A DNA stretch of 64,000 nt from Flagellimonas amoyensis (GCF_003058265.1 NZ_QBUK01000003.1:186001-250000); one strand, 5' to 3'; shown: positions 1-9,274, numbered from the stretch's first letter. Numbers and translations are program-made. Notes: generated by a model not told the origin, from the letters alone.

Positions 1-125
1 CACATACCTCTGAAATATTGGCGGAACTTTCAAAAGTGGCGAACGTGAACCGATTTGAAGAGACCATTCCATCGGCCAGCGACATATTTATACAAACCGT
101 AAACAGCAAGGACAATGGGAAGTAA
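1..125 (+). CDS. ABC transporter ATP-binding protein, C-terminal end only (partial)
   Basis: The frame whose codons begin at base 3 is open from the window edge to a TAA at 123-125 and encodes about 40 residues ending in DIFIQTV followed by a short polar tail. This resembles the C-terminal end of ATPase subunits of ABC-2 exporters, where a final helical segment follows the nucleotide-binding domain. It overlaps the permease start (ATG at 115) by 11 bases, which implies translational coupling of an ATPase/permease pair. No catalytic motif lies inside the window, so the family call rests on position and the tail alone. Confidence 0.6.
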   Translation, partial: HTSEILAELSKVANVNRFEETIPSASDIFIQTVNSKDNGK

Positions 126-1455
126 ACTGGGGCTGATCATCAAACGGGAGTATCTGGCAAAGGTGAGGAACCGTTCCTTTATTGTAATGACCATTCTGAG
201 TCCCCTGCTGATCGTGGGGATGATCGTACTGATCGCCTATCTGGCCAAGATTAATGATGACGAGGTAAGGGTAGTCTCCGTTTTGAACGAGAGCAACTAT
301 TTTGATGAGGGCTTCATCTCGACCAGAAACATTTCCTATGTGTATCTGGACCAAATTTCTCTTGAGGCTGCAAAGGATTCAACAGCTTCCATGGGCTATT
401 ATGGACTGCTCCATATTCCCAGCGGGGGCAGCATCGAAAATGTGGCCCGCCAAGCACATCTATACACCAAGGACAATCCCAACACCAGCGTGACCCAACA
501 ATTGGAAGATATTTTCCAGAAACAGTTGCGGCAGGACCGTTTGGGAAAATTGGGGGTTTCATCGGACCAGTTTTCCGAGGTGGAAAAGCCCTTCGGGCTG
601 AACCTCTCCACTTTTGAAGGGGAAAAGAGCTTAAAGGGCATCAACGAGATCAAGGCGTTCATAGGTGGCGGTTTTGGCTATGCCATCATGATGTTCATTA
701 TCATATACGGAGGGTTTGTGATGCGGAGCGTGATCGAGGAGAAAACAAGCAGGATCATTGAAGTGATCATATCTTCAGTGAAACCGTTCCAATTGATGTT
801 GGGCAAGATCATCGGGACCTCATTGGCGGGGATCACCCAGTTTGCCATTTGGATCATTTCGGCCTCCATCCTGCTAATGCTTGCCGTGCTCTTGTTGGGA
901 CTGGACCTCGGGGCCATGACTGGCGATACCCCGCTGCCACAGGAGACCATGGGGGGAATGTCCCAATTTTCCTCCATGGACAGCGAAATGATGATGTATG
1001 CCAAGGAAGTATTCGACATTCCATGGGGATTATTGATCGTGTCCTTTTTTGTTTACTTTGTATTGGGCTACCTGATCTATAGTTCCATTTATGCGGCAAT
1101 TGGTGCCGCAGTGGACAATGAAACGGATACGCAGCAGTTCATATTCCCGATCATAATGCCGTTGATGTTGGGTATTTATGTGGGCTTCTTTTCGGTGTTC
1201 AGTAACCCGAACGGCCCCATAGCAGTGGCCTTTTCCCTGTTTCCGCTCACATCGCCCATCGTGATGCTCATGCGGCTACCGGGAGGGATTGGGCAAGGTG
1301 GCGTACCTTTATGGCAATTATTGTTGTCCATTTCCCTGTTGATCGTTACCTTTTTGGGTATTGTGTCGTTGGCGGCCAAGATCTATAGGGTCGGTATTTT
1401 GATGTATGGCAAAAAGCCCACGTACAAAGAGTTGATCAAGTGGTTGAGATATTAA
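115..1455 (+). CDS. ABC-2 type transporter permease (NatB-like)
   Basis: This 446-residue inner-membrane protein should pair with the ATPase ending at 125 to form an ABC exporter. One N-terminal membrane segment (about 22-44) is followed by an extracytoplasmic domain (about 45-180) and then about five or six membrane segments (from about 183). The signature RSVIEEKTSRIIEVI followed by SSVKPFQLMLGK (about 204-231) is typical of NatB/ABC-2 permeases of the Na+-efflux type. The substrate cannot be read from sequence. The gene overlaps the ATPase by 11 bases and is followed after 6 bases by the MscS gene, so the three are probably co-transcribed. Confidence 0.88.
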   Translation: MGSKLGLIIKREYLAKVRNRSFIVMTILSPLLIVGMIVLIAYLAKINDDEVRVVSVLNESNYFDEGFISTRNISYVYLDQISLEAAKDSTASMGYYGLLHIPSGGSIENVARQAHLYTKDNPNTSVTQQLEDIFQKQLRQDRLGKLGVSSDQFSEVEKPFGLNLSTFEGEKSLKGINEIKAFIGGGFGYAIMMFIIIYGGFVMRSVIEEKTSRIIEVIISSVKPFQLMLGKIIGTSLAGITQFAIWIISASILLMLAVLLLGLDLGAMTGDTPLPQETMGGMSQFSSMDSEMMMYAKEVFDIPWGLLIVSFFVYFVLGYLIYSSIYAAIGAAVDNETDTQQFIFPIIMPLMLGIYVGFFSVFSNPNGPIAVAFSLFPLTSPIVMLMRLPGGIGQGGVPLWQLLLSISLLIVTFLGIVSLAAKIYRVGILMYGKKPTYKELIKWLRY

Positions 1456-1461
1456 TGTAAC

Positions 1462-2340
1462 ATGCAAGACGGAGCAGAAGAAATAAAGGAAATCCTCGAA
1501 GAGGATATCTGGGGGTCCATCAAGGAGTTCCTCAACTTGGGCATCCATATCGGGGAAGGTGAAAAATCCATCAACCTGACGATAGGGTTGCTATTGCTTT
1601 TGACCTTGGCCATTATCGTGGCCAAATTCATCATGAAATGGCTCCGGCACTTGATCACCCGAAAGATGGAGCAGGAGGACAAACAAAAGTTCACCAGCAT
1701 CTTCAAGTTCATCAACTATTTGGTCTATCTGATCGCCGTGTTCGTTACACTGAGTGTGGCCGGGGTGGACATTACGTTGGTGATCACGGCATCCGCGGTA
1801 CTCTTTGTGGGTCTGGGACTGGCATTGCAGGATCTGTTCAAGGATATTCTCGGAGGTGTTTTCATCATCATAGACAAGTCGTTGCAGGTAGGTGACATTG
1901 TGGAGGTGGATGGCAAGGTAGGAAAGGTGTTCGAGATCAAACTGCGGACCACAAGGGCCATCACACGGGACGATAAAGTCCTCATTTTGCCCAATCACAA
2001 ATTCATCAGTGACATTGTCTATAACTATACGCAGAACCACAGGACCACACGGGAAAAGGTGAGCGTGGGCGTTGCCTACGGAAGTGACGTGCAATTGGTG
2101 ACCAAGATTTTGGAACAGGTGGCCACGGAACAGAAACAGATCCTGAAGAACCCAAAGCCATTTGTACTGTTTGATGATTTTGGCGATTCCGCATTGCTGT
2201 TTTCCGTCCATTTTTTCACCAACGACAGTTTCAGGGACCCGAGGATCAAAAGTGAAATGCGCTATAAGATCAATGCCAGGTTTAAAGAGAACAACATAAG
2301 CATTCCATTCCCGCAACGGGATGTCCATATCATCCAATAA
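1462..2340 (+). CDS. Small-conductance mechanosensitive channel, MscS family
   Basis: A 292-residue channel of the MscS family, which opens under membrane tension to release solutes during hypo-osmotic shock. Membrane segments lie at about 35-55, 75-95 and 97-125. The pore helix region (VGLGLALQDLFKDILGG) and the following beta domain (VGDIVEVDGKVGKV) match the family closely. The length is near E. coli MscS (286), so there is no large extra sensor domain. It starts 6 bases after the permease stop and belongs to the same plus-strand run, although no functional link with the exporter is obvious. Confidence 0.93.
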   Translation: MQDGAEEIKEILEEDIWGSIKEFLNLGIHIGEGEKSINLTIGLLLLLTLAIIVAKFIMKWLRHLITRKMEQEDKQKFTSIFKFINYLVYLIAVFVTLSVAGVDITLVITASAVLFVGLGLALQDLFKDILGGVFIIIDKSLQVGDIVEVDGKVGKVFEIKLRTTRAITRDDKVLILPNHKFISDIVYNYTQNHRTTREKVSVGVAYGSDVQLVTKILEQVATEQKQILKNPKPFVLFDDFGDSALLFSVHFFTNDSFRDPRIKSEMRYKINARFKENNISIPFPQRDVHIIQ

Positions 2341-2391
2341 AACGAAAGCGATATAAAAAATAGAAAACATCAAATTGCAAAAGCAGGACTG

Positions 2392-3249
2392 TTGGTCCTT
2401 TTTGCAATACTTTTTGGACAGCTGGTCCGGGCACAGAACACCGATATCTTCAGGTTGGAATATCTCAATATTCCTGTAAATGATACCGGCGTGAAGACGC
2501 AGCGCTACAAGGCCTTGATCAATTTCCCCATCAAGCTGAACGAGAAAAAAGAGTATCTGGTCATTGGCGGCGAGTATAACCGTTTTGATATGGGATATTC
2601 GGCCGACCTTCCTTTTGATAAAAAAGAAATGATCAGGTTCCATATCATTGATTTTAATGTGGGCCTTGTCAAAAAATGGAACGAGAACTGGAACCTGGTC
2701 GGTATCTTGACCCCAAGAGTGGCCTCCAATTTATTGGATGGAGTGGTCAGGGACGATCTTTTCATGAATGCCTCCGCAGCATTTTGGAAAGAGAAACCCA
2801 ATGCAGATAAACCCTTTCGAATCGTATTGGGGCTTACCTATAACAGCACAACGGGAATACCTGTTCCCTTGCCCTTGATCCACTATTACAGAAGGTTCCA
2901 TCCAGACTGGTCCTATGTGGTGGGTGTTCCCAAATCCAATGTAAAATACCATATCAATGAAAAGCACAGTTTGGAATTGGCACTGTTCTTGGATGGCTAT
3001 TTTATGAACCTCCAGCGAAACATCGTTTTGGACAATGGACTGGTAGCGTCAAGGATCTCTTTCAACTCTTTGGTGGGAACTATTGGTTATCAGTACAATC
3101 TCACGGAGAACATTTCCTTTTTTGCCCTTGCAGGGAGCACCCTGTTTCAAGAAGGAAAGTTGAGAAACAGGGAACGTGGCGAGGTATTTGTGTTCAATGA
3201 CGATTCAAATTTTTATATTAGAACAGGGTTCAAGATTGGAATTTTTTAA
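2392..3249 (+). CDS. Outer-membrane beta-barrel-like protein (DUF6268-like)
   Basis: A protein of about 285 residues made of alternating amphipathic strands rich in aromatic and charged residues and ending in a beta-strand with terminal Phe (TGFKIGIF), as expected of an outer-membrane barrel. I relate it to DUF6268 from memory, without a search. The coordinates use the first standard start, TTG at 2392, which gives an unusually short signal without basic residues. The frame is open back to the previous stop at 2338-2340, and reading from ATA at 2353 adds MKNRKHQIAKAGLL, completing a normal signal peptide (see findings). The response regulator starts 12 bases downstream. Confidence 0.68.
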   Translation: MVLFAILFGQLVRAQNTDIFRLEYLNIPVNDTGVKTQRYKALINFPIKLNEKKEYLVIGGEYNRFDMGYSADLPFDKKEMIRFHIIDFNVGLVKKWNENWNLVGILTPRVASNLLDGVVRDDLFMNASAAFWKEKPNADKPFRIVLGLTYNSTTGIPVPLPLIHYYRRFHPDWSYVVGVPKSNVKYHINEKHSLELALFLDGYFMNLQRNIVLDNGLVASRISFNSLVGTIGYQYNLTENISFFALAGSTLFQEGKLRNRERGEVFVFNDDSNFYIRTGFKIGIF

Positions 3250-3261
3250 AAAAAGAAAAAT

Positions 3262-4425
3262 ATGTCAAGGATTTTGGTGATAGAAGACGAGTCGGCAATC
3301 AGAAGGGTATTGGTCAAGATATTGGCCGAAGAAAACGAAGACTATGAAGTCCAGGAAGCTGAAGATGGGCTGTCCGGGATAGAAATCATCAAAAAGGAAG
3401 ACTTCGATTTGGTCCTCTGCGACATCAAAATGCCAAAAATGGATGGGGTGGAAGTGCTGGAGGCCGCCAAAAGGATAAAGCCCGAAGTTCCCTTCATCAT
3501 GATTTCGGGACACGGCGACCTTGATACGGCGGTCAACACCATGCGAATGGGTGCCTTTGACTATATCTCCAAACCCCCAGACCTGAACCGGTTGCTCACC
3601 ACGGTCCGAAATGCCTTGGACCGAAAGGAACTGGTCGTGGAGAACACCATCCTGAAAAAGAAAGTCTCCAAGAACTATGAAATGGTGGGCGAGAGCAAGG
3701 AAATTGGCATCATTCAGGACATGATAGAAAAAGTGGCCCCCACCGATGCCAGGGTACTGATCACGGGATCCAATGGAACTGGTAAAGAACTGGTGGCACA
3801 TTGGCTGCACCAAAAGAGCCAACGGTCCTCCGCACCGTTCATAGAGGTCAACTGCGCTGCCATACCATCGGAATTGATAGAAAGCGAACTGTTTGGTCAT
3901 GTGAAAGGAGCATTTACCTCCGCGGTAAAGGACAGGGCCGGTAAGTTTGAAACTGCCAATAAAGGCACCATTTTCTTGGATGAGATAGGGGATATGAGCC
4001 TTTCCGCACAGGCCAAGGTATTGCGCGCCCTGCAGGAGAACAAAATCTCAAGGGTAGGGTCGGACAAGGACATCAAGGTGGATGTGCGTGTGCTAGCGGC
4101 CACCAACAAGGACTTGAAGAAGGAGATCGAGGAAGGCAGGTTCAGGGAAGACCTTTACCACCGATTGGCAGTGATATTGATCAAAGTACCCTCTTTGAAT
4201 GATAGAAGGGACGATATTCCTTTGCTGATCACCTATTTTTCGGAGAAAATAGCCTCCGAACAGGGAACTGCACAAAAGAATTTTTCCAAAAAGGCCTTGG
4301 AACTCCTCAAAAGCTATGATTGGACAGGGAATGTCCGTGAGCTGCGCAATGTGGTGGAGCGTCTGATCATTCTCGGCGGAAAGGAAGTGTCCGAAGAAGA
4401 CGTAAAGCTGTTTGCCAGTAAATAA
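3262..4425 (+). CDS. Sigma-54-type response regulator lacking a DNA-binding domain
   Basis: A 387-residue protein. The receiver domain (about 1-120) has phospho-acceptor D54 in VLCDIKMPKMDG. A AAA+ domain (about 140-365) has Walker A GSNGTGKE (169-176), a sigma-54 contact loop reading GAFTSA (216-221) instead of the usual GAFTGA, Walker B TIFLDEIGD (236-244) and the sensor motif GNVRELRNVVE. The protein ends about 20 residues after the AAA+ domain, so the Fis-type helix-turn-helix of NtrC proteins is missing. It should activate transcription with RpoN from solution or through a partner. No histidine kinase is adjacent. It follows the barrel gene by 12 bases. Confidence 0.88.
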   Translation: MSRILVIEDESAIRRVLVKILAEENEDYEVQEAEDGLSGIEIIKKEDFDLVLCDIKMPKMDGVEVLEAAKRIKPEVPFIMISGHGDLDTAVNTMRMGAFDYISKPPDLNRLLTTVRNALDRKELVVENTILKKKVSKNYEMVGESKEIGIIQDMIEKVAPTDARVLITGSNGTGKELVAHWLHQKSQRSSAPFIEVNCAAIPSELIESELFGHVKGAFTSAVKDRAGKFETANKGTIFLDEIGDMSLSAQAKVLRALQENKISRVGSDKDIKVDVRVLAATNKDLKKEIEEGRFREDLYHRLAVILIKVPSLNDRRDDIPLLITYFSEKIASEQGTAQKNFSKKALELLKSYDWTGNVRELRNVVERLIILGGKEVSEEDVKLFASK

Positions 4426-4430
4426 ACACC

Positions 4431-5138
4431 TTATTTACAATCACCAATTTTTTGAAGAGCCGCTTGGGAAAGCACTTTTACCCTTTGGTGGTACTGTTTT
4501 TTATAGTCAGAGAGCCCTGTATTGAGCAATATCAATCGGGATTCCTCGTGAATGTTCATGACAAACCTTTTTGCCTCGGCGCAATCCACATCGGTCACCA
4601 CTTTCTCCAAAGACGTTTCAAACTCCAGAAGACACTCGTGTACCTGTTCCTTTATGGTGCCGCTATGGGGCGGAGACAGCCATTTTGGTCCGTCGAGAAG
4701 CTCCTTGGTGTTCATGGACAGGAAATCGTTGCCATATGGACTGGACGATTCATGTTCAAAGACCCGAAGCACCTTGATCCCGATGATGGTGTTCTCCAAC
4801 GCCCTGTGCAAGGCCAGTTTGGAATCCTCCAGGAATTCGGATTTTGTTGCCGTCTTGAGTTGTGACAACGCTTTTTCCAAGCTTTCAATAGTACCCGTAC
4901 AACCACAGTCCACAAAGTTTGCCTTGGTTTTTTCAATACCGTTCAAGGCTTTGTAGGCATGGTACTTGGCCATTTTAAGGTCATTTGCCGTGACGGCCGC
5001 CTGTATTTTACTTTTGATATATTCCAGATTGGAATTGGCGTAGGCACAGGCATTCGGGGCAGAGAAGGAAGACATCAGCCAGAGGGCGATAAGGCCCAAT
5101 GCCAAGGTAATCAATAAGATAGTCTTTTTGGTTTTCAT
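4431..5138 (-). CDS. Predicted exported protein of unknown function
   Basis: A 235-residue protein I do not recognise. I chose the ATG at 5138 because it places a classic signal sequence or membrane anchor at the N terminus (MKTKKTILLITLALGLIALW); the frame stays open upstream to 5231 but that part looks non-coding. The mature part is largely helical with scattered cysteines (VDCGCTG and others) that could form disulphides in the periplasm. It converges on the response-regulator gene with only 5 bases between the stops. No catalytic motif is visible. Confidence 0.65.
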   Translation of the reverse strand: MKTKKTILLITLALGLIALWLMSSFSAPNACAYANSNLEYIKSKIQAAVTANDLKMAKYHAYKALNGIEKTKANFVDCGCTGTIESLEKALSQLKTATKSEFLEDSKLALHRALENTIIGIKVLRVFEHESSSPYGNDFLSMNTKELLDGPKWLSPPHSGTIKEQVHECLLEFETSLEKVVTDVDCAEAKRFVMNIHEESRLILLNTGLSDYKKQYHQRVKVLSQAALQKIGDCK

Positions 5139-5314
5139 AACGCGATAGATTTGGGACGTTGCGCTTTCGATGGTCACTAAGTTAGGACAAGGGTGTTTTG
5201 GCGAAGAATAAGATCGATAAAAAGAGACCAAAAACTACCAATGGCAAAAACCATCGGTGAAAGACGCTTTTTGGAAGATCGAAGGAGTGGGGAAAAAAGA
5301 TTATATTCATTCCT

Positions 5315-6196
5315 ATGGAAAAAATCAGAACAGAAAAATATCTCGTCAAATCAGATATCCAACTAGACAAAGAAGATACCTATGAGGATCTTGGGGCATC
5401 GGAAAAGAAGCTCAAAAAAGAATTGGAGGATATCCGAAAAGATCTCGGTGAATTTCAGGACACCCTATATGCCCACGGTAAATACGGAGTGTTGGTCTGC
5501 CTGCAGGGAATGGATACGGCCGGCAAGGACAGCTTGATCAGGGAGGTTTTCAAGGATTTCAATGTGCGTGGCGTGGTGGTCCATAGTTTTAAAGTACCCA
5601 CTTCCCTTGAGCTGAAGCATGACTATCTCTGGAGGCATTATATCGCCCTTCCCGAACGTGGAAAATTTGCCGTTTTCAACCGGACCCATTATGAGAACGT
5701 GTTGGTCACCAAGGTGCGGCCTGAATATATTTTGGGCGAAAACCTGCCGGATATCACTTCTGTTGCGGACATTGATGAAGCCTTTTGGGAAAGAAGATAT
5801 CAAGAAATCAATGCCTTTGAAGAGCACGTGGCCAAAAATGGGACCATTATTTTCAAGTTCTTCCTGCACCTTTCCAAAGAAGAGCAACGCCAACGTTTGT
5901 TGCGTAGAATTGAATTGAAACAAAAAAACTGGAAATTTTCCCCGGGTGACCTGAAGGAACGCAGGTTGTGGGATGCTTATCAAAAATGCTATGAGGAAGC
6001 ACTTTCCAAAACCTCGAAGGAACATGCCCCTTGGTTCATCATCCCGGCGGACAACAAAGAGGCCGCGAGGGTAATCGTGGCGTCCATCATGCTGGAAGCG
6101 TTAAAAAAGTACAAAGATATAGAGGAACCCGAGCTCGACGACGAAATAAAGGCTAATTTAGAAACCTTTAAGCAAGAACTGGAAAAAGAAACCTAA
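5315..6196 (+). CDS. Polyphosphate kinase 2 family (polyphosphate:nucleotide phosphotransferase)
   Basis: A 293-residue PPK2-type enzyme that transfers phosphate between polyphosphate and nucleotides in the cytoplasm. The Walker A-like motif GMDTAGKDS (about 66-74), the lid-region arginines around VRGVVVHSFKVP, and the Walker B-like FNRTHYENVL are the family signatures. Single-domain PPK2 enzymes of this size fall in the short classes; which nucleotide it prefers (AMP, ADP or NDP) cannot be decided here. Its stop codon TAATG overlaps the start of the peptidase gene, so the two are translationally coupled, an unusual pairing without an obvious shared pathway. Confidence 0.9.
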   Translation: MEKIRTEKYLVKSDIQLDKEDTYEDLGASEKKLKKELEDIRKDLGEFQDTLYAHGKYGVLVCLQGMDTAGKDSLIREVFKDFNVRGVVVHSFKVPTSLELKHDYLWRHYIALPERGKFAVFNRTHYENVLVTKVRPEYILGENLPDITSVADIDEAFWERRYQEINAFEEHVAKNGTIIFKFFLHLSKEEQRQRLLRRIELKQKNWKFSPGDLKERRLWDAYQKCYEEALSKTSKEHAPWFIIPADNKEAARVIVASIMLEALKKYKDIEEPELDDEIKANLETFKQELEKET

Positions 6197-7593
6197 TGAG
6201 AACAGTCCTACTTTTGGCCCTTTTATTGGCAAGTACCCCCTTTTTTTCACAGACTGAAGACGAAAAACAGATCAAGGCCATTTATGACAAGGCATTGACC
6301 AATGGAAAGGCCTACGATTGGCTCGACCATTTGTCCAACCAAATAGGAGGGAGGCTCTCAGGTTCCGTACAGGCACAGCATGCCGTGGAGTATACGAAGG
6401 GACAATTGGACTCATTGGGACTGGACCGTGTGTGGCTTCAGCCCGTCATGGTACCCAAATGGATGAGGGGCACTGCGGAATTTGCCTACTTTGAGACGAA
6501 ACCAGGATTGACCACCAATGTGCCGATATGTGCCTTGGGCGGGTCCGTGGCCACCCCAGATGGCGGTCTAAAGGCAAGCGTAGTGGAAGTCAATGGCATA
6601 GAGGACCTGGAGAAACTGGGCAAGGAAAAGATAGCTGGCAAGATTGTTTTTTATAACCGCCCAATGGACCCTACCTTGATCAATACGTTCGCATCCTATT
6701 CCGGCTGTGTGGACCAACGTTATTCGGGAGCGGCCGAAGCGGCAAAATTTGGAGCGGTGGGCGTCATTGTCAGGTCCATGAACCTTCGGTTGGACGACTA
6801 TCCCCATACAGGTTCCATGGGGTATGGTGACATGCCCGTCAACCAAAGAATACCGGCTGCGGCCATCAGTACCAAAGGGGCCGAACTGTTGAGTGGCACG
6901 CTCAAGCTCAACCCGAACATCAAATTTTATTTTAGACAGAACTGCAAACAGTTCGATGATGTGCAATCCTATAATGTGATCGGGGAAATCAAGGGAAGTA
7001 CCTATCCCAATGAAATCATGGTCGTGGGAGGCCATTTGGATTCTTGGGACCTAGGGGATGGTTCACATGACGATGGTGCTGGCTGCGTACAGAGCATGGA
7101 TGTGCTCAGGTTGTTGAAAGAAACAGGGTATAAGCCCCAAAGAACCCTGCGGGTGGTGCTGTTCATGAATGAAGAAAATGGGTTGCGGGGCGGCAACAAA
7201 TATGCAGAAGTGGCCAAGGGCAAGGGAGAAAACCATGTATTTGCGTTGGAAAGTGATGCAGGTGGTTTTACCCCCAGAGGCTTCACCATTGATGCATCCG
7301 AAGAAAATCTGGAACAGATCCAAGGATGGAAAGGACTCTTCGAGCCCTATCTGATCCATATGTTCGATAAAGGTGGAGGAGGAGCGGACATCGGCCCCCT
7401 AAAAGATGGAAACATGGTCTTAGTGGGACTTAGGCCCGACACGCAGCGCTATTTTGACCATCACCATGCCGAAAACGACACGTTTGAGCATGTGAACAAA
7501 CGTGAACTGGAGCTGGGGGCGGCCACCATGGCCAGTTTGGTCTACCTCATTGATAAGTACGGTACCATTCCCTCAAAGAAAGTAAAGGGATAA
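6196..7593 (+). CDS. M28 family metallopeptidase, carboxypeptidase Q-like, secreted
   Basis: A 465-residue zinc peptidase. A signal peptide (about 1-19, ending FFS-Q) sends it to the periplasm or outside. The catalytic domain shows the paired-zinc ligands in GGHLDSWDLGDGSHDDGAG (about 275-293), the general base region NEENGLRGG, ESDAGG, and the late histidine stretch DHHHAENDTF. The central part (about 120-240) corresponds to the inserted PA-like domain of carboxypeptidase Q relatives. It probably trims peptides for nutrition. It shares one base with the PPK2 stop codon and converges with the TMEM175 gene. Confidence 0.9.
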   Translation: MRTVLLLALLLASTPFFSQTEDEKQIKAIYDKALTNGKAYDWLDHLSNQIGGRLSGSVQAQHAVEYTKGQLDSLGLDRVWLQPVMVPKWMRGTAEFAYFETKPGLTTNVPICALGGSVATPDGGLKASVVEVNGIEDLEKLGKEKIAGKIVFYNRPMDPTLINTFASYSGCVDQRYSGAAEAAKFGAVGVIVRSMNLRLDDYPHTGSMGYGDMPVNQRIPAAAISTKGAELLSGTLKLNPNIKFYFRQNCKQFDDVQSYNVIGEIKGSTYPNEIMVVGGHLDSWDLGDGSHDDGAGCVQSMDVLRLLKETGYKPQRTLRVVLFMNEENGLRGGNKYAEVAKGKGENHVFALESDAGGFTPRGFTIDASEENLEQIQGWKGLFEPYLIHMFDKGGGGADIGPLKDGNMVLVGLRPDTQRYFDHHHAENDTFEHVNKRELELGAATMASLVYLIDKYGTIPSKKVKG

Positions 7594-7600
7594 CACAGGT

Positions 7601-8182
7601 TTATTCCTGCTGCAACGTCTTTTCGATTCTTTTGTCGGGAATGAGCCACATCAGGGCCACCAACACATACATGAGCCCGGATGCCCAAGGACTTACCCAA
7701 GCCAGTGCTATTCCAATGATGTACAGCACGGGGGACATTTTTCCCTTGATGTCCTTTCCTACGGCATGTTTCAAAAGGGAATCATGGCCCTGTGATTTTA
7801 TGATGATGTTTTGGAGGATGAAATAGGATATGGCCGCCATTAGCAAGATCAGCCCATAAAGCGCCATGGGTTCCTTGGCAAAATGGTTTTCTCCCATCCA
7901 GCCGGTCACAAAGGGAATCAAGGAAAGCCAAAACAGGAGGTGAAGGTTGGCCCAAAGTAATTTTCCAGAGATTTTTTTCACGGTATGCATCATATGGTGG
8001 TGATTGTTCCAATAGATGCCCAGATAAATAAAGCTGAGCACATAGCTCAAAAAAACGGGCAATAAAGGTGCCAGTGCCTCAAAACCTTCCCCGTCGTGGG
8101 GCACTTTGATTTCCAATACCATGATGGTAATGATGATGGCCAGAACACCATCGCTGAACGCTTCCATTCTTCCTTTGGTCAT
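7601..8182 (-). CDS. TMEM175 family potassium channel (DUF1211)
   Basis: A 193-residue membrane protein with the defining first-helix signature RMEAFSDGVLAI at residues 5-16, followed by about five further membrane helices. Bacterial TMEM175 proteins form tetrameric K+ leak channels, and length and topology fit the single-repeat bacterial form. The last residues are polar (DKRIEKTLQQE). It is followed 7 bases downstream by the convergent peptidase gene. Nothing beyond an ion-conducting role can be concluded from the context. Confidence 0.9.
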   Translation of the reverse strand: MTKGRMEAFSDGVLAIIITIMVLEIKVPHDGEGFEALAPLLPVFLSYVLSFIYLGIYWNNHHHMMHTVKKISGKLLWANLHLLFWLSLIPFVTGWMGENHFAKEPMALYGLILLMAAISYFILQNIIIKSQGHDSLLKHAVGKDIKGKMSPVLYIIGIALAWVSPWASGLMYVLVALMWLIPDKRIEKTLQQE

Positions 8183-8224
8183 AACAGTAAATTTTGGTTC
8201 GTGTTTTTTATGGTTCCATACAGG

Positions 8225-8806
8225 TCAGCTTAGGGCCTGTACGTTTCTTTTTGCCTCTTTTCTCATTCGTTTTGGTCCATACCATAGCCAAAAACCTGTG
8301 ATGGTGAAAAGCAGCAACGAAATGCCCATCACGCTGGTATAGACGAGTTTTATGATGCCATCGGTCCCAAGATAGCGGTCCAAGATGGAGCCGTCATGCA
8401 CTTTTTCCAAAAAATCCGATCTTCTTTGTCCGATGGAAAGCACCTTTCCTGTGGCACCATCCAACTGGATTTCCGCATAGTGGTCCACAAAAACAAATTT
8501 GACGGAACCTTTTTCTTTTCGGATGTCGATTCGGTCCAGTTCTGGTGATAGGTCCGGGGACATGCTGTTTTGTAAAGCACCGATGGCGAGGGTGTGGAGA
8601 CTGTCCACCGGAAGCCAATCCTTTAGATCGGACGATGTACCTTGTTGCGTTTTGGGGAGCAATTTGCCATTGGAATTTTTTTTCCAGCCCAAAATGAGTC
8701 CAGAAATAGAAATGAAAAAGAAAAAGACAAACAACAATGCGCCGGTGGTTCTGTGTACTTTTCTGAAGACCCGCAATGTCTTGGCCTGTGCTTTTCTTTT
8801 GTCCAT
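8225..8806 (-). CDS. PepSY-domain membrane protein
   Basis: A 193-residue protein with an N-terminal membrane helix (about 19-40), a periplasmic region containing a PepSY-like stretch (DYAEIQLDGATGKVLSIGQRR, quoted loosely, about residues 105-128) and a second membrane helix near the C terminus (about 150-172, ending GFWLWYGPKR). This two-helix arrangement matches the short form of PepSY-associated TM proteins, often linked to iron or heme uptake and reductase-like functions. No TonB receptor gene is nearby, so the specific role is open. Confidence 0.78.
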   Translation of the reverse strand: MDKRKAQAKTLRVFRKVHRTTGALLFVFFFFISISGLILGWKKNSNGKLLPKTQQGTSSDLKDWLPVDSLHTLAIGALQNSMSPDLSPELDRIDIRKEKGSVKFVFVDHYAEIQLDGATGKVLSIGQRRSDFLEKVHDGSILDRYLGTDGIIKLVYTSVMGISLLLFTITGFWLWYGPKRMRKEAKRNVQALS

Positions 8807-8908
8807 CCGTTATGTGGGGTTTATGCGAACAACCCGCTAAAGATCGACAAAATTTGTGAAAGGCTAAAGCGGCCCAATGAGCATTGTAAGAGCCATTTTC
8901 AAAGGGAT

Positions 8909-9274
8909 TTAGGCGCTTCGAAGGATCTTTTCCATCTTGCGGCCTTTGGCCAATTCGTCCACCAATTTGTCCAAATACCTCACCTGTTGGGTCAATGGGT
9001 TTTCGATTTCCTCTATCCGGTAGCCACAGATGGTTCCCGTGATGAGGTGGGCATTCGGGTTCAGTGTTGCTTCTTGGAAGAACGTTTCAAAGGTTGCCTT
9101 CCCGTTGATGAGTTCTTGAAGTTTGTTGTCGTCAAAACCGGTCAACCATTCGATCACTTGGTGCAGTTCTTCCTTTGTCCGGTCCTTTTTCTCCACTTTG
9201 GTGACATAATGCGGATAGACAGAGGAAAATGTCATTTTTGCAATCCGTTGGTCATGTTCAGGTGTTGTTTTCAT
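8909..9274 (-). CDS. DUF2200 family protein
   Basis: A 121-residue soluble protein matching the DUF2200 family across its whole length ([21 protein letters not shown], quoted in part, and the late segment [15 protein letters not shown]). Members are small cytoplasmic proteins of unknown biochemistry, widespread in Bacteroidota and Firmicutes. It lies in a run of small minus-strand genes (DUF1801, SMR transporter), with a 26-base gap to the DUF1801 gene upstream, so they may share a transcript. Confidence 0.82.
   Translation of the reverse strand: MKTTPEHDQRIAKMTFSSVYPHYVTKVEKKDRTKEELHQVIEWLTGFDDNKLQELINGKATFETFFQEATLNPNAHLITGTICGYRIEEIENPLTQQVRYLDKLVDELAKGRKMEKILRSA

Noticed and set aside
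1591..2643. A 350-codon open frame on the minus strand
   Set aside because: It lies opposite the MscS and barrel genes, has no family resemblance, and its composition (many His and Gln) is typical of a shadow frame of well-coded genes.
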